The position numbers and the translations under genes were made by a program. A stretch of DNA of 64,000 bases, from positions 186,001 to 250,000 of the forward strand of contig NC_135775.1 in NCBI RefSeq assembly GCF_028453695.1, read 5' to 3'. Below are positions 11,979 through 24,924 of this stretch, piece by piece (positions within the stretch are counted from its first letter, which is position 1; each line of letters begins with the position of its first letter). Source of the DNA: Augochlora pura. Lineage: Eukaryota > Arthropoda > Insecta > Hymenoptera > Halictidae. The notes under the pieces are model-generated. The model searched no databases and was not told the origin of the DNA. It saw nothing but the letters and a program-made list of their open reading frames with translations.

Positions 11979-14900
11979 AGAGAGGGAGAGAGACGAAGAG
12001 GAAAAAGAAAACGCGAAACATTCGCCTCGAAAGCTCGAAGGGACCGAGGAAAGCCCAAATTAACTCTTCGCGCGCAGTGCACCTGCAGCCGCAGCCCGCG
12101 CTTCTCGACTCGTCGTCGGTTCGCTGGAGATGCTAGCCGCGCGCGGTCTCTTTCGAGAAAGAGCCTTTCTTTGATCGCGCAGCGCGGTGTCGGGCGTTCC
12201 TTCGTTTCGTTTCCAACGCGCGTCCACGGCCTTCCGATCCGGTCGAAGCAGCCTGCTGGCCGTTGTTGGTAGTCTGGTGGCCGCCTACTCGGACGATTTC
12301 GTTTGGTTGGGTAAGCCTTGGCCGTACGCGAGCGAGGGCGCGGCGAATTCGTCGCAATGTCTACTTTCGTCGTTCGCGATCGCGTCAACTATTTTCGGGT
12401 GAACAGACCGCGAACGCGTGTTCCGCGTTTCCGACTCGGAAACTCGCGACGCCGACAAGACGTGAAACGGCGTAAACGAGACAACGCGATAACGGGTCGG
12501 GCGTTTCGAACGGAAGCAACACCGATTCGTGGATCTTCGACGATGCGTCGCGCATATCTAAACGCGCCAACGGCGAGCGTCACGCGCTAAAGTCACCGGC
12601 TAATTGGAATATTTCGAGAAACGAAGGGACGAGTGCGCGCACGTGTGTCTCGAACACTAGGGAGAGGAAGAGAGGAAGGGAAAGCCGAGACGGAGAAATT
12701 GAAATGCTAGAAAAGACGCGCGGGTCTCGCTCGAGTGGGATGAAAATAGAGCGAACCACCGCGAGAAAGCCAGAGAGAAATGTCGCCGGATCGGGAAAGT
12801 AACGAGGATTGTTGTTGCAGGAAGAGCCACGCTCCGGATCTGAGGGTGCAGCTCGACGTGTTCGATGACCAACGCGAAGCCGACGAGGAACTCTCGAATC
12901 ACGGGCCACCGGGAATCGATCTCTCTTCTCACGTGGACGTGTTCTATGCCATCCTGGGACAAGTAAGATCCGAATCGACCGCGCGCGATCGACTGATCGA
13001 AATGAAATCCGGCGCGCATCTAAATCGAGGCTCGCGTGATCCGCAGATCGCCGACACCCCGCAAGAGATTCCATTCCTGAGCGTTCTTCAACATCTGCTG
13101 CGCCTGGATCCGAAAGACCCCGCCAGCGACTTGGCGTGGGACACGGCAGAGACGTTGGTGCATAGAGCGACGCTTTTAGAAAACCGAGAGGACGCTACCA
13201 AATTGCTGCGCTCGCCCAGTCTTCAGGTAACTCGAACGATTCCTCTTCCGCGTTTCCTCTTCGACCAAACGGACCGGTCTCACGTACCGTGTTTCTTTTA
13301 CAGACGAATCTGTGCTGTCATTGTAGAGGCAACGAACAACCGTCTTGCGGCGCGTCCCGGAAGGCCTCGCTGCCCGCGAGCAACCCGACGACGCTGACGT
13401 CTCGCCCGGCCACGCCGCCGTTGGCTCCGTCACCGCCCCTGCCACCGCCGCCTCCGCCTCCGGCTCCGGATCCCTCGGTGACACCGGCCTCGCCGAGTCA
13501 GGGCCGGTTCAACTCGCCGCCTCCGCCTCCGCCGTTTCTCGCCGCCGACGCGACGCAGGCCGATGCGTCGATGGAGCCGGCGCCGCCAGTACCGCCGCCG
13601 TTGCACGCGTGTGCCGCGTCCCCGGTCGTCCGGGCGCCCACCCCCGAGCCGCCGAATAATCGCGCGAGGCTGTTGCCGCAACAGGAAATACCCACGCCCA
13701 AGGCAAAAATGAAGACCATCAATTGGAACAAGATACCGAATCACAAAGTAGCTATTGCGCGCGCGCGCGCGCTTTTCGAGATTCCCCGTGAAATCACTTT
13801 CTCTGTGAAATCTTTCTTTCATTTCTCGGACGCAGGTGATCGGCAAGCGGAACATTTGGTCGCTGGTCGCCGACGAGCACCAAAACTCCCCCATGGCAGA
13901 CATAGACTGGGCGGAGATGGAGGGTCTGTTTTGTCAACAAGTGCCGCCGATGCTGCCGAGCACCTCTTCTTGCTCCACGCTCTACGGAACCAACTCCGAC
14001 GCCGAGAGGCGAAGACGAGAACCGACCGAGGTGCGAAACTACTTTTATTATGAGCCCACGTTACAACGAAACCGCAACCGTCCGTTTTTCCCCGATTTGT
14101 CTATTTGCCGATTCGATGTACCGGTCTTGGCTGCGATCTCGTTGAAATACCCGCCCCGCTCATCTTTCGGCCACGCACCTATCTCTACCGTCTGTCGACG
14201 ATCGTCGCCGATTCTTTTAGATCGCGCTGCTGGACGGCAAGAGGAGCCTGAACGTCAACATATTTCTGAAGCAATTCCGAAGGTAAGGCGCGCGCGAGGG
14301 GATAATAGGGTAAAGAGGGAAGAAGCAAGCGCTAATCGCGTCGGATGGCAATCGCAGTTCGAACGAAGACATCATTCAGCTGATCAGGGAGGGCGGTCAC
14401 GACGACATCGGGGCGGAGAAGCTGCGCGGCCTCCTCAAGATTCTCCCCGAGGTGGACGAACTCGAGATGCTCAAGAGCTTCGACGGCGACAAGTCGAAGC
14501 TCGGTAACGCCGAAAAGTTCTTTCTGCAACTGGTCCAAGTTCCAAAGTAAGCCGTCGCGCGGCGAACGCTCCGACCGCTGTTCTCGATCCGGCTAATGAT
14601 CCCCGTATCCCTCTTTTCGCCGAAGCTACAAGCTGCGGATAGAGTGCATGCTGCTGAAGGAAGAGTTTGCCGCCAACATGGCCTACCTGGAGCCGAGCGT
14701 CAACTCTATGATCCTCGCTGGGGAGGACCTGATGACGAACAAACCGCTCCAAGAACTGCTCTACATGGTCCTGGTTGCTGGGAATTTCCTAAATTCGGTG
14801 AGCGTCGCTCGCGCGTCTCCTCGCCACTCAAATCTAATCTTGTCAATCTGTCCAAATGTACAACGATGTGTACCGTAGGGCGGCTACGCTGGAAACGCGG

Positions 14901-16109
14901 CCGGAGTGAAGCTGTCGTCGCTGCAAAAGCTGACCGAAATCCGAGCGAACAAACCAGGAATGAATCTGATTCACTACGTTGCTCTGGTAAAGCGCACTTT
15001 TTCTTCCGTTCTCCTAGAGTCCTCCGCAGGACTCTAGCCCGAATCTAGCAGAGGTATCCTAGAGTAGGTGAATGTTGTGCTCCGCAGCAAGCCGAGAGGA
15101 AACGGAAGGACCTGCTGGACTTTGCGAAGAGCATGAACGCGCTCGAGGCGGCCACCAAGTAAGTGGACTCCAGTCACGAGATTTCTCGCGCGCGCGCGCG
15201 CGAGTTGCGAGTTTTACGGTCCGAGACGGCCGCGTTTGACCCGTCGTCGTCCTGTTTCCGCGCACAAGGACCACCACGGAGCAGCTCGGCAACGAGTTCA
15301 ACGCTCTCGACACCAAGATCAAGAAGATCAGGGCGCAGATCCGGTTGGCCTCCACGGAGCTCGACATTCAGGAGCAAATGGCGCAATTCTTGCAGATGGC
15401 GGAGCAGGAGATGAGCCAGTTGAAGCGCGACACGGAAGAGCTCGAGTCCGTCAGGCGATCGCTCGCCGAGTTCTTCTGCGAGGACGCGAACGCGTTCAAG
15501 ATCGAGGAGTGCTTCAAGATATTTCACCAGTTTTGCCAAAAGTTTAACCAAGCGGTCGCGGAGAACGAAAGGCGGCGCATCCAGGAGGAACAGGTGCTGG
15601 CCAGGCGCAGGCAGCGGGAGGAACAGCTGCTGGCCAAAAAGCGATTACGTACGTTGATTGTTGCTCTTTCGTCGTTTTCCGTTTCTCGCTTGTCGCTTTT
15701 CGGTTTTCTAGTAGATTTCGCGGCTGCCCGATCGAACGCTCTTCTCTCTCCCTAACTATTTTCGACAGTCGCCAGTCAAGCGGAGACACCCGCCTCCGAG
15801 TCCGAGTCCAACACCCTCGACTACGACGCTCTCTTCGACCTCCATTCCGGTTTGCCTCAGCGAAGTTACAGTCGCAACGATGCCAAGGTAAGCCGACCAC
15901 GACGCACGCCCCTTTGCTCGCAATCTCTTCTCACTGATCTTCGACTTTTCCGTCGACAGATGAGAAGGATGCAAAACGGAGGAATGACGTCCGACGAAGA
16001 CGTCTCGATCGCCGGATCCCCGAGCATCCGACGACGATTGGGCTCCTGTCCCGGTGGAACCGTCGACCAGCAATCTACCAAAGAAGACTCTACCTATTCC
16101 CCAGGTAGG

Positions 16110-16150
<41 letters not shown>

Positions 16151-19100
16151 GAACGCTATAACCGTTGCTAATCTCGATTTCGTTCGTTCCAACAGACGTG
16201 ACGCCGAACGGTACCCTTCGCCGCCGCAGAAGCCGGATACCCTGCGAAGACGATGACGGCAATCTGATGGACTTTTTGAGGACCTCGGGACAGGACAACG
16301 CTCGCGAGAGAAAGTCCTGGGGTAGTCTAGGTATAGCGAACGTTTTCGTCTTACGCTTTCGTCGACGGACCGAGACGAGTCCGATATCTTTGATCGACCG
16401 TCCGAATCGATTTCATCGACAGATCGTTCGTGGGCGAGGAAAGCGCGGGGCCAGTCTCGCAGGAGCGATCTATTGACGACCGACTTTTCGACCGACAGAG
16501 AGAGGCCGAGTTCTCCGTCGCCTCTAGTGGAGAGCAAGCCCTTCTTGCAGGAAGAGGAAGTGACCAAACCCGCGGGGTAATTTTCTCTCTCACTTTTTCT
16601 CCTTTGATTTCGCTGCACCACGGTTACATGGCTTCATCTAAACAGAAAAGCGTGGCGACAGAAGATCGAGGCGTGGCTGTCGGAGAACGAGAAGGAAGAT
16701 CGCGCGGGCGAACAGCTGCAAAGGAGAGCAAGACAATTGCACCAGGCGGCGAACCGACGGTCCTTCGAAGACTCGGGTAAATCGTTTTGGAACGCGTGCA
16801 CGCGTGCACACGTTCACGCGTGTCAATTTGGATCCGTGATGCGACTCCCGAGCGACCGCGCGCAGAGTGTTCGCGCCACGCTAGTCGACTGCAGCGTTTT
16901 TTGGCAATGGTTCGATGAAAACGTTCGATGAAAAGGAGCGAGGAGTAAATTGTAACGTCTTTTACAAGCGATGGCAACGTAACGGTATCTTTGATTTCTT
17001 CGACGAAACGAATAGTAAAATGTATAAATAAAATTACAGTTTAACGCGATTAACTCTGAAATAAATTTCAAATATTTTTGGAATTTATATTTATTTCATC
17101 GAAGAAATCGAAGGTCATTTTACGTTTTTAAAAAAGTAACGCGGACCAACGGACGACGAAAGAATAACGAGCGGAAAACACCAACTAGTTTCATAGACAT
17201 TGGCAAGAAAAACGCAAGTCCGTCGTTTAGCGTCTATTTTATCACATGTACTATAAGCGCACGCGCTTTCGTTCGATCCGCAGAAAACGAAGGCAAGACC
17301 AACACCCCCACCGATGCTAATTCGATGCACGATCCATGCCCTCGGCTCTACGATTGGCGCCCTTCGGTCGAAAAGACGGACGTGATGCGCACGATGGAGG
17401 CTATCGAAGGTTGTTCCGATAAAGTTGCCGCGGCCGTCGCCTTTCGGCCGCCGCCTTTCGGCCGCCGCGCCGCGCCGCGTCGATGCTAAACATTGCTCTC
17501 GCATTTCCGTTTCAGAAGCCGAGACGCATCCGTCGCAAAAGGATAAATCTCCTTGGAGAAAGTCCAGCTTGAACGTGCCGAACAGCGCGGAGGAGACGGA
17601 TCCGCGGCACTCGCGTCGATCGAGATCGAAAATCGGAGGCACGGAAAACGTTCTCGCCTCCGGCATCTTGCAGGTTCGCATTCGATATTTTAGTCGCATC
17701 GCGTATCGCACCTAACGCGATGTCTCTGAGAAAGAGGTAATTTCTGATCGCAGTCGATCAAGGAGGAAGACAGGAAGCGAAACAGAACCAACGACGCCGC
17801 CGATTTGGAGAATCGGGACGAGCTGACGATCTACTTGCGCGAACCGTACGCCAACTCTCAGATGTCTGGGTCGCGGAAGTTCACCAAGCACAAGAAGGGC
17901 CTGGAAGAGGAGAAGATCACCGACAAGATAGAGATCGATTCGGACAACATCGAAACACCGCCGGCAACGAGAAAGCTGTTTGGTCCACCGAAGGAAGTGA
18001 AACCGGTCGAGAAGGAGCCGTGCAAGAGGGAACGATGCAACGGTTCGATCAGAAACGCGGCGGCAGCGGCGGCGGCGAAGACCGTGAGCCACGCCAACCT
18101 TGGTCTTGGACTTGTCGGTGGTGACGCCAACGCCAACGTCTGCGGCAGCGGAGAATTTGGCACGGGTAAGTAGATCGACGAGGACTCTGTTCGAGCAGGC
18201 GTGTCACCGTGGAAGTCGTGGTTTCAGGTAACTTTGATCGGTACTCGGCGACAAGGAAAACACGAAGGTACAAAAAGGTACAAGACTGTTCGGAGAAGGA
18301 GTCGAAGCAGGAGCAACCGGCGAGCGCGGAGACGTTCGATGAGAAACCGGTCCAACGTCCGCACACGTTGTCCTTGTGCGATCAACCAGCCGTCGATGCG
18401 AATGCGAACGTGGACGGGATCGGGACCGGGACCGCGACCGGGACCATCGTCCCGGAACCCGGTGCCGGCTCCGAGCAGGACACGATGCTGCGTGCCTGGC
18501 AGGAGAAGCTGAAGCGGCGAGAAGCGTCTTCATTCGACATCGACGCAGCGCTCGCCGACATCGCCCGGTCTGGCGAGGACCTCCAACGGCTCTCGCGCCC
18601 GATCGCGTTCACGCGCAGAAACTCGAGACTGCCGGTCGTCAGTCAACCGCCGCCCCCGGTTCTGGCAGTGACCAACACCGTGCTGAGTCCCGTGATGCAA
18701 GAATCCCGACCTCGCGAACCTTCGACGACCGTCCTCGCGGAGAGAGCGGTGACCAGCCGAGAACGCCAAAGGAGCATGATCGATCCTAGTCAGGTCAAGG
18801 AGGCGATAAGATTGACCAATAACCCGCCTAGTCAGGTGAACCAGGTGCGAAACAACGCGCGAAAAAGGTCCGTGGCCTCCGCGGACGGAGCGATGGACGA
18901 GGAGGAGGAGGAGGAGGAGGAGGAGGAGGAGGAGGACAGCAGCGAGGATAGGACCGACTCGGCCAACGACTCGAAGCTGGCCAGAAGGTCGGCCGCCAAC
19001 GGCGCTCGAATCTACGAGACCTCGGCCAGCGACGACCAGGATGGGAAAAGAATGCAGTCGGCAACGAGATACGTTTCCGAGATTGGTATCGCGACGACCC

Positions 19101-20903
19101 CGGGGGGTCTGGCATCGAAAGGTCGAGATCAGGACATGAACGACGAGGGATTCGAAGAGTCTCAGAGCTTGGTTTCGGAAACTTTGAGCCAGGAAACGTC
19201 TTCTGGCAATTACGAGACGGACGCGCTCGACTCGACGCGCTGTTCTCCGGCTGAACTGCGCTTTTCCGGAACCGAATCCGTCCGCGTGGCTCGAACTGAC
19301 GCCGGAGAAGGGGACCGCGTCAAAAAGCCGGTCGATCGACCGTTCGGATCGTCGATCAAAGGATTTGGGAAACGAGGAGGATCGCTGAGAAACACCGCGG
19401 AGAGGTCCAGCTTCTTACCGAAGCGAACCGGCAGCGTGAAACGAGACGCGTCGAACGCTCGGTCCGGCTCGTCGAGCAACCAGCCGAGAAATCCATCGAG
19501 GAACGAGGTCGAGAGATCGGGCTCCAGAAGCAGTCTGCGTAGTTCGAGGAGCTCCCTGAACAGCGCCACTTCGGTCAACACCGTGCGAAACTTGGTGCCA
19601 AGTCACGCTCGCCTGAGGACTTACACTTCCGCGATCCGAGCGCTGACCAACAACCTCCACAAGAGTCCGTCGAGCACGCCGTTGTCGCCGCCGCCGCCGC
19701 CGTCGATGACGACGACGATGACGACGTCGGTGACGGCGGCGACATCGAAGAACCTTGAGAATCGCAGAGCCAATCCGCGAACCACCGTCACCAGGATACC
19801 CGCCAGCAGGAGTAGCAGCAGCGGAAGCAGCGTCGGCCCTGCCGCCATCGCCGCTAGGACGGTTCGGAGGCCACTCGGGGTGAGCTTATTTTAAAGTAAA
19901 CGATACGAAAACTACCGTGAACAGGACACTTTAGTTTACGTCGAAGTAACAAAGATAAAAGTTCGAAAGTAAACGTTGAAAGTTTTGCCATTGAAATAAA
20001 CAGAGTCGACAAGCTTTACTTCCGTTGATTCGCTTTTCTTTTCATTCGTTCAAATGGGACACACGTATTCGCGAATAGGCAGATTAACAAAATAGAATAA
20101 TCGGGATATTAAGTAAGTACTTTGTTTTACAGTGATCTTAAATTACACAAATCTTTTTTTGCATCTTTGGCTAACGTCGCGATTATAATATTTTATGACA
20201 AGAAATAAACCTTTCGATGAAAAGAAACTGAGAAAAATTAACAGAAAAAAAATGAATGATAATATCTTGGAAACGTCTTAACGAATATTCTAAAGATAGA
20301 CCTTGCATCGATAGCCGTCTTGGTTGCTTCTTAAATACGTTTTTCGAGAAACTCGACAATCGTCGTTCTCTTTTAATTCTCTTGTTGCATTACATTTCCT
20401 CTCGACGAGCGACTCCCTCTTCGCGATCCAACAAGCTATCGGATTCGTGTTACGTGCGATTAGGTACGCATAATATGGTTAGAAAACAAGTAGAATTTTA
20501 TTGTCGAATGATTCATCATTTTTGAGGGGATGGTAAATGTCCCATTCACGGTTGTTGTCTCCTACAGCGATAACGGTAACTGTTTTTTCTCTCGTACGAA
20601 TCGTCGGCGATCGAATGGTTCCAGGCATCGGGCGACGCTTCCAAATCGAAAGGGAACAAGAATCGAACGATCGGCAACACCAGCGCCGTGAACGTCGTGA
20701 ACGCTGCCAACGGTGCGCATCAACGGTCGCTGACTTCTCTGGAACGATCCAACGTCGAAAAACTGCCAGCTACGAGGAGCAGACTGATTCATCCTCGAAC
20801 CGTTGTCGCTAAGAGCCACGGTTTCATGAGACCGACGGCTGCGAGCGTGAACAAGGGCTCGAATCCCAATCTTCCCAGAAGCGTGAAAGGTTTGGTGAAA
20901 TGA
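10152..20903 (+). CDS. form3: Formin of the INF2/Form3 class, N-terminal exon(s) not found
   Basis: Exons: 10152-10252, 10353-10468, 10746-10905, 11053-11086, 12821-12962, 13047-13226, 13304-13747, 13836-14030, 14221-14282, 14358-14546, 14626-14797, 14879-14986, 15088-15158, 15269-15648, 15769-15887, 15960-16104, 16196-16330, 16423-16576, 16646-16776, 17284-17409, 17516-17673, 17754-18165, 18228-19879, 20625-20903. All phases agree, giving 1,887 residues to a TGA. Formins nucleate and elongate actin filaments. The first about 244 residues match the INF2 inhibitory domain (GLDYIVDN, VKKQVVDLLSALCVYSQDG, RNEFIGLKLLPVLNELR). A proline-rich FH1 follows, then FH2 at about 372-785 (MKTINWNKIP, LNVNIFLKQFR, YKLRIECMLLKEE, AGNFLNSGGYAGNAAGVKLS). 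The tail, about 785-1887, is long, Ser/Arg-rich and charged, with a poly-Glu run (18901-18934). No start codon is claimed: exon 1 here opens in mid-domain. Confidence 0.93.
11923..11996. repeat. (GA)n microsatellite in formin intron 4
   Basis: Over 70 bases of GA dinucleotides with GGGA interruptions, inside the 1.7-kb intron between 11086 and 12821. Confidence 0.92.
16111..16150. repeat. (ACG)n trinucleotide repeat in formin intron
   Basis: About 12 tandem ACG units starting a few bases after the donor at 16105. It fills nearly half of this 91-base intron. Confidence 0.9.
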
Positions 20904-21234
20904 TCGGATTCCGGACGCGTGACGCTCTCAGCTCGGCGTTCTTTTTCTCGTCGAAACGATGCTCGAGCGACTGCTGTATTCGTTGCGACCGTTCCGCGCC
21001 CGTACCCATAACGATCGACGACGGTACCGAAAAATCGCGCGCAATCTTCGGTCGGTTTCGGCTGTCGACCTAATTATAATTATTCCTTCGAGTCTATCGA
21101 GGCTCGTTTACCAAGTATGTAATATATTTATAAGTATACTAACTAAACGCGTTGGACGCAGCCAAGTTTCACGGACGATTATCGATTGCACTCCAATTGT
21201 AAGCCGCGACGATCGTTGCTAAATTATCAAGTTG

Positions 21235-21240
21235 AATAAA
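21235..21240 (+). terminator. Candidate poly(A) signal of the formin gene
   Basis: AATAAA 332 bases after the formin stop codon, before the oppositely oriented P450 gene. No nearer canonical hexamer was noticed. Confidence 0.5.
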
Positions 21241-21543
21241 CATAATTTAATTTTCATCGAGCGTGCATCGTCTTCTCGATGTCATCGGCATCGCATCGAC
21301 CAAGAAAAGGTAGGTGGATCCATGTATCTTGGGCAACGCGTAAACAGATATTTGGCTACGTAGAAATGGTATTTGGAATCGCGGAGACGCGAGATCTCGT
21401 CGACTCGACCGCGTGTTACAAGTACTAGGGGAATCGCGCGATCCACCATGAAATCGAAACCAAGCGAAACCAGAAACGGAACGAATCGACGGAAACCGAG
21501 CCAAGCAAACAATTTCCAAACATGAACGAAACGCCGAAGCGGC

Positions 21544-24500
21544 TTATGCCGTTGCGGCTCGGTCGCGAAAACCAAGAAACACCGGGCTCTGTGGCGCGAG
21601 AATGAACTCGAACTGTAAACCAAGCTCCTCGTCCGCGACAATCTCAAATTCTCGGATAATCTGGGGAAGAAAAGAATCGCGTTAGACGTCGTTCCAGTTC
21701 GTTCTTCTCCCTCGTCGTCTCACGTTCCCTTTCTACCTCCGAGAAAATACGAACAGAGGTAAAACGGACGCAGGTGTTACGAACCTTTGCCAGAACGAGT
21801 TGCAACGCGAGCTCGACGAAACGTTTTCCGGGACATATCCTCCTTCCTGCTCCGAAAGGTGCGACCAGCAGCGGCGAATGGGGAACGGTTGGATTCAGCC
21901 ACCTCTCGGGCAAGTATTCCGCGGCGTTTTTAAAGTTGTCTTCGTTCAGACCGGCTATCCAAGTGTGCAGTATCACCACGGTCTACGAAACAAAGAAGCC
22001 GAAGAAGAAGGAGAAGAGGAGCGGCGGTGAGAAATCGACGCATCGGGTCGTAGAGTGTCGACCGTCGACCCCGATACTCACTCCCGCGTTAAGACGGTAT
22101 TCGGCCAGTTGGATAGGTTCGTCCAAGATCCGGGCGACGCACGTTGTCGTAGGGATCACTCTGCGGTCAAACGAGTCGTGGGACAGTTTAGCGTGTTTAG
22201 TTTAGCGTGTGAAATAATTGAGTGATCGAACGCACCGGAAGGCTTCGGTAATGCAGGCGCGCAAATACTTGGCCTTGCGCAGGTCGTCGACGGTGAGGTC
22301 GCAGCCGGGCGGCGCCAACGAGCGCGCTTCCTCGTAGAGCCGAGCTTGGACCCGTGGGTTGCGGCCGATCAGATCGAACAGGAACACCAGAGTATTGCCG
22401 AGCTGCGCGACCGAGAACGAAATCGTATGAAGCGGTTCAAGCATTGCCACGGACCCGGACCATGAAACGAGAACTGGAAACGAGCGGAAAGAATCGTTCC
22501 GGTGGATACCGAGCCTCTCCCTTTCCCTCTCACCGTGTGGATCCCAGCCGCGATAAAATCGACGATCGCTGCCTTCTTGTCCCGCATGTCCAGGTTCTTT
22601 TGCCGCAGAATCGACTGAAAAACCGCCTCCACGGACTCGTCTTTGGCGTCGTCTCGCTTCTCGCGAATGGTGCTCTCGACGATCTCCGAGATGATGCTGA
22701 AACGGCAACGTCGAAATTACAAGCACGACGCGCGCGCGCGCGCGCGCGACTTATTCGACCGCCTCGCACCTGTATATCGAGTCCTCGCTCTCGATCAACT
22801 GCTTGTACGCGGACGTTGGCAGCAGCTTCCAAAGCGGTAGGCCGTAGAAGACGTCGCGCGACGCGGTAAAGTGGACCCGGACAGCTTCCGCCAATCTCGC
22901 GGTAACCGTCTCGTTCGAGTCGGGCTTTAGAAAGCCGAGGTGTCGGCCGAGGATCAGCGTGCAGGTACCTGAGCAACGAACGACCAGAGGATTAAACTAT
23001 AAGAGCGGAGATCGCTTTCGATCAGCTTACTTTCCAGTCCCATGTTGTAGGCGAGCTCCTCGAATCCCGTCACTTTGTAGCCCGTTCGTCGGCGACGAAT
23101 CAAGTCGACGAAGGAGTCGGCAACGGTGTTCAACGCCGGGAAGAAACCGAGAACGGTGTTGGCCCCCGTCAGCTCCGACGTAAGTGCGGTCCGAAGATCC
23201 TGCCACAGCTGACCCTGTCTGTTGAAACACGCGACACACAATTATTATCGGCGATTCGACTCGTTTCTTCGTAAGCGCGCCGACGAACGTTTTCAAATTG
23301 TTTCGTTGTTGGGTCGGCGACGAATTCGAACGCGGGTCGTTTCGGGTTCCAGTTTCCCTTGAAAGTTTGCGTCTCTCCACGGTAGAATATGCGCGTACGC
23401 GCGATTCCCGAATACCGGGCGAAGAGATGTGCGCACTCGACCTTGCATTCGAACTGGACCTCGACCTAGACCTCGAGCCCGAGTCGGACGATGGTCCGAC
23501 GCTATGGCAGTTTACGGCAGATTGCGAGTACTACTCACTCGTTGACCAGGCCAAGATTCGTGTAACGATCGCGACGGTTTTGCCGGTAGTAGGATATCAC
23601 CTCTTGCGGAGGACGAAGCGGGTACCGCGAGTTTCGTCGAAGAACGGCTTCGATGTCGCGGCGGGAAAACACTGAGATCACCGGGAAATTCCATAGAGCC
23701 TCTTCCTTGCACACCGGTCCATAACGTCGATGCAGATCTATTCTTGAATTAGAAACAGCCGGTTAAGTTGAATTGTGCAACCATGGCCTTTGGGACTCGG
23801 AGGGGCCGCTCAGGACCATTTGCCTTACCTTTATAAGCATCGTGGATCTTGTTCAACCGATAGCTACCAAACCACGAGAATATCCACCTGGTGCCAAAGA
23901 TCGGTAGCGAGTACGGGCCCGGCACGTCGGACACCGTCCTGCAGCTGCTCTCTCTCTTTTCGTTCTTTTCCTCGCTCGGAGCTGTCGATTCGTCCAAAAA
24001 ACTTATAACCGACGACTACGCCGCGCACCGCCGCGCTCCGACCGTCTCGTTGCCCTTTACCATTTCGTCCGCAAACGAATCTACGCGAGCCCGAAGCAGA
24101 CTTATCTATCGACACCTTCGGATAGCCACATCCTGGCTGGCCACCCGAAAGGCCTAGGACAAAGGTATAAGGAGTCGCGTAAATCCCTTCTCCCGAGCTG
24201 TACATGAACGCCTTCGATCCCTAATAGAGTTGAGTCGATCACAAGATGTCACGCGGTATAATTTTCCTCGCCAATACGTAAAAGTAACTCTACGAATTAT
24301 TCCATCGTATTCAGCCCTAGTGAAGCGAGCAACGTTTCGCGTTCGAACGCTTTCTCGATCGGCCCGCGCAAGCGCAAGAAAGTCGTTTCTAAGGTCGAAG
24401 GACCGGAGAACAGCGCGACCTTGTCGCGCGTAACCGCGAGCGCCGCGCTTAGGAAAGGAGGACCGTGACCGTAAGCCCGTGAGCTGCGCGAGCCGCGTGC

Positions 24501-24924
24501 CGTAAAGCCGTAACCCGCAACCCGTAACCCGTAACCCGTAACCCGTAACCCGTAAAGCGATGAACGGCGCGGAGAGAAGCGGGACGGTGCGGCTTCGAGT
24601 CGTTTCAAATTGAAGGTCAAGCGCCTTCGAACACGCCCCTATGAGTACAATTTTCTCACTTCCTTTCTCTCTTTCCTTTGCTCTTTCCTCGTCGGGTCTG
24701 GGACGGGGCCACGGATCGCGCCGTGGCGCGCCAAAGGTCGGGAAAGCGCGCAACATCGCGCTTTCACGTAAACGGAACTTTACCTTCGACGAACGGAACT
24801 CACCATTTTTCTTGTGAAATGCTCCGGTCCAGAACCACCAAGCGGGCCGATAGCTGGTCGCGAAGATCAGAACGGCCAGAAGCGCTGCGGCAAACACCTC
24901 GAACCAGGCGCTCGAAAGCAACAT
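21544..24924 (-). CDS. shd: Ecdysone 20-monooxygenase, cytochrome P450 CYP314A1 (Shade)
   Basis: Exons in gene order: 24924-24804, about 23938-23829, 23737-23539, 23218-23031, 22968-22770, 22696-22534, 22402-22236, 22160-22082, 21982-21785, 21660-21544; about 515 residues, ending RAATA-stop. Shade hydroxylates ecdysone at C20 to the active hormone in peripheral tissues. It opens with a hydrophobic segment and a tryptophan cluster (RPAWWFW). Then come VPGPYSLPIFGTRWIFSWFG, RYPLRPPQEVISYYR, LTSELTGANTVLGFFPALN, the I helix (DFIAAGIHT/LGNTLVF), the K-helix AFRVIPTTTCVAR, PERWL, and the haem loop PFGAGRRICPGKRF with its cysteine ligand. The class is secure; CYP314A1 over CYP302/315 rests on remembered hymenopteran sequences. 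The exon 1/2 junction is uncertain: the donor may be at 24803 or 24799, each needing a different acceptor near 23940. Confidence 0.9.
24505..24557. repeat. Heptamer array (CCCGTAA)n in P450 intron 1
   Basis: About six tandem copies of CCCGTAA, one degenerate (CCCGCAA), followed by CCGTAAAG. The complement reads TTACGGG. Confidence 0.88.
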
